The position numbers were made by a program, and so were the translations under genes. The notes below the pieces were generated by a model that worked only from the letters and a program-made list of their open reading frames with translations, did not search any database and was not told the origin of the DNA. A DNA stretch of 12,975 nt from an uncultured Eubacteriales bacterium (lineage in GTDB: Bacteria; Bacillota; Clostridia; Oscillospirales; Oscillospiraceae), in assembly GCA_900554625.1 (NCBI GenBank), contig USHP01000026.1:1-12975 (forward strand). The letters run 5' to 3'. This document shows positions 12,715 through 12,975 of this stretch, piece by piece. Numbering within the stretch: the first letter of the stretch is position 1; every line of letters starts with the position of its first letter.

Positions 12715-12975
12715 TTATCCGAGGATGTTTTCCATGTTGTACAGGCCCTTGGCTTTGCCCACCATGAACCGGGCGGCATCCACTGCGCCGTCAGCCAGCA
12801 TGGCCCGGGTCACGGCTTCATGCTTCAGCGTCAGACATTGGGTACCGGTGTGGATATGCACTTCGTGAATGCCCACCACATTTCCCATCCGTAGGGAAGA
12901 AATACCCACTTCTTCCTTGGTGCGCTTGCCTTCGCCGGCACGGCCGCAGTTGGCCACGGCCTGGGGCCGGGCTTC
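12715..12975 (-). CDS. dapB: 4-hydroxy-tetrahydrodipicolinate reductase, C-terminal part (cut by window edge)
   Basis: The last 86 residues of DapB, which uses NAD(P)H in the diaminopimelate/lysine pathway. The gene continues beyond the right edge, so the nucleotide-binding N-terminal domain is not seen. What is visible matches the C-terminal end: GISSLRMGNVVGIHEVHIHT, LTLKHEAVTRAMLADGAVDA and a final stretch of helices KAKGLYNMENILG, comparable to the E. coli ending with GLFDM. It is the upstream gene of dapF. Assignment is by recognition of the C-terminal domain plus the dap neighbour. Confidence 0.9.
   Translation of the reverse strand, partial: EARPQAVANCGRAGEGKRTKEEVGISSLRMGNVVGIHEVHIHTGTQCLTLKHEAVTRAMLADGAVDAARFMVGKAKGLYNMENILG

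Overview
The window reads as a piece of a draft-assembly contig from a gut-type Clostridia bacterium, most likely Oscillospiraceae-like. The clues are a moderately GC-rich composition (judged by eye), strong AGGAGG ribosome binding sites, T-box and THF-type leader RNAs, a FolT-type ECF transporter subunit and a Dap lysine pathway. The taxonomic call is an inference from style only. The first 45 bases are not genomic: they match an Illumina Nextera i5 adapter including a sample index, so the true contig starts at about base 46.

Layout. (1) 46-3204, plus strand: a tryptophan-specific T-box leader (specifier TGG) controls a three-gene ABC importer (lipoprotein, permease, ATPase), probably a tryptophan or tryptophan-precursor transporter. 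A possible 10-codon leader peptide ending in Trp lies between the T-box terminator and the first gene. (2) 3179-3430: five to six consecutive hairpins bounded by two near-identical terminators, of unknown role. (3) 3414-4990, minus strand: an ECF-type sigma factor translationally coupled to a single-pass membrane protein, probably its anti-sigma partner. (4) 5139-7288, plus strand: a good sigma-A promoter drives a pseudouridine kinase fused to a winged helix-turn-helix, followed by pseudouridine-5'-phosphate glycosidase. Together these break pseudouridine down to uracil and ribose 5-phosphate. (5) 7296-9484, minus strand: promoter, THF-like riboswitch, terminator, folT, folC, which form a folate uptake and polyglutamylation operon. 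(6) 9579-9830, plus strand: promoter, tRNA-Gln, tRNA-Lys, terminator. (7) 9831-10314: an AT-rich inverted-repeat stretch and a four-helix-bundle (23S rRNA intervening-sequence type) gene, which looks like an insertion behind the tRNAs. (8) 10392-11224: an inositol monophosphatase family gene. (9) Minus strand from the right edge: dapB (partial), dapF (lysine and peptidoglycan synthesis), then xpt (xanthine salvage) from its own promoter.

Most genes belong to well-known families. The interesting content is mainly regulatory RNA: a T-box that assigns a substrate to the transporter, a folate leader with an aptamer-like fold, a terminator and a 10-bp anti-Shine-Dalgarno, the clustered hairpins after the importer operon, and the repeat-flanked four-helix-bundle gene. 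I saw no CRISPR array, transposase or phage gene.
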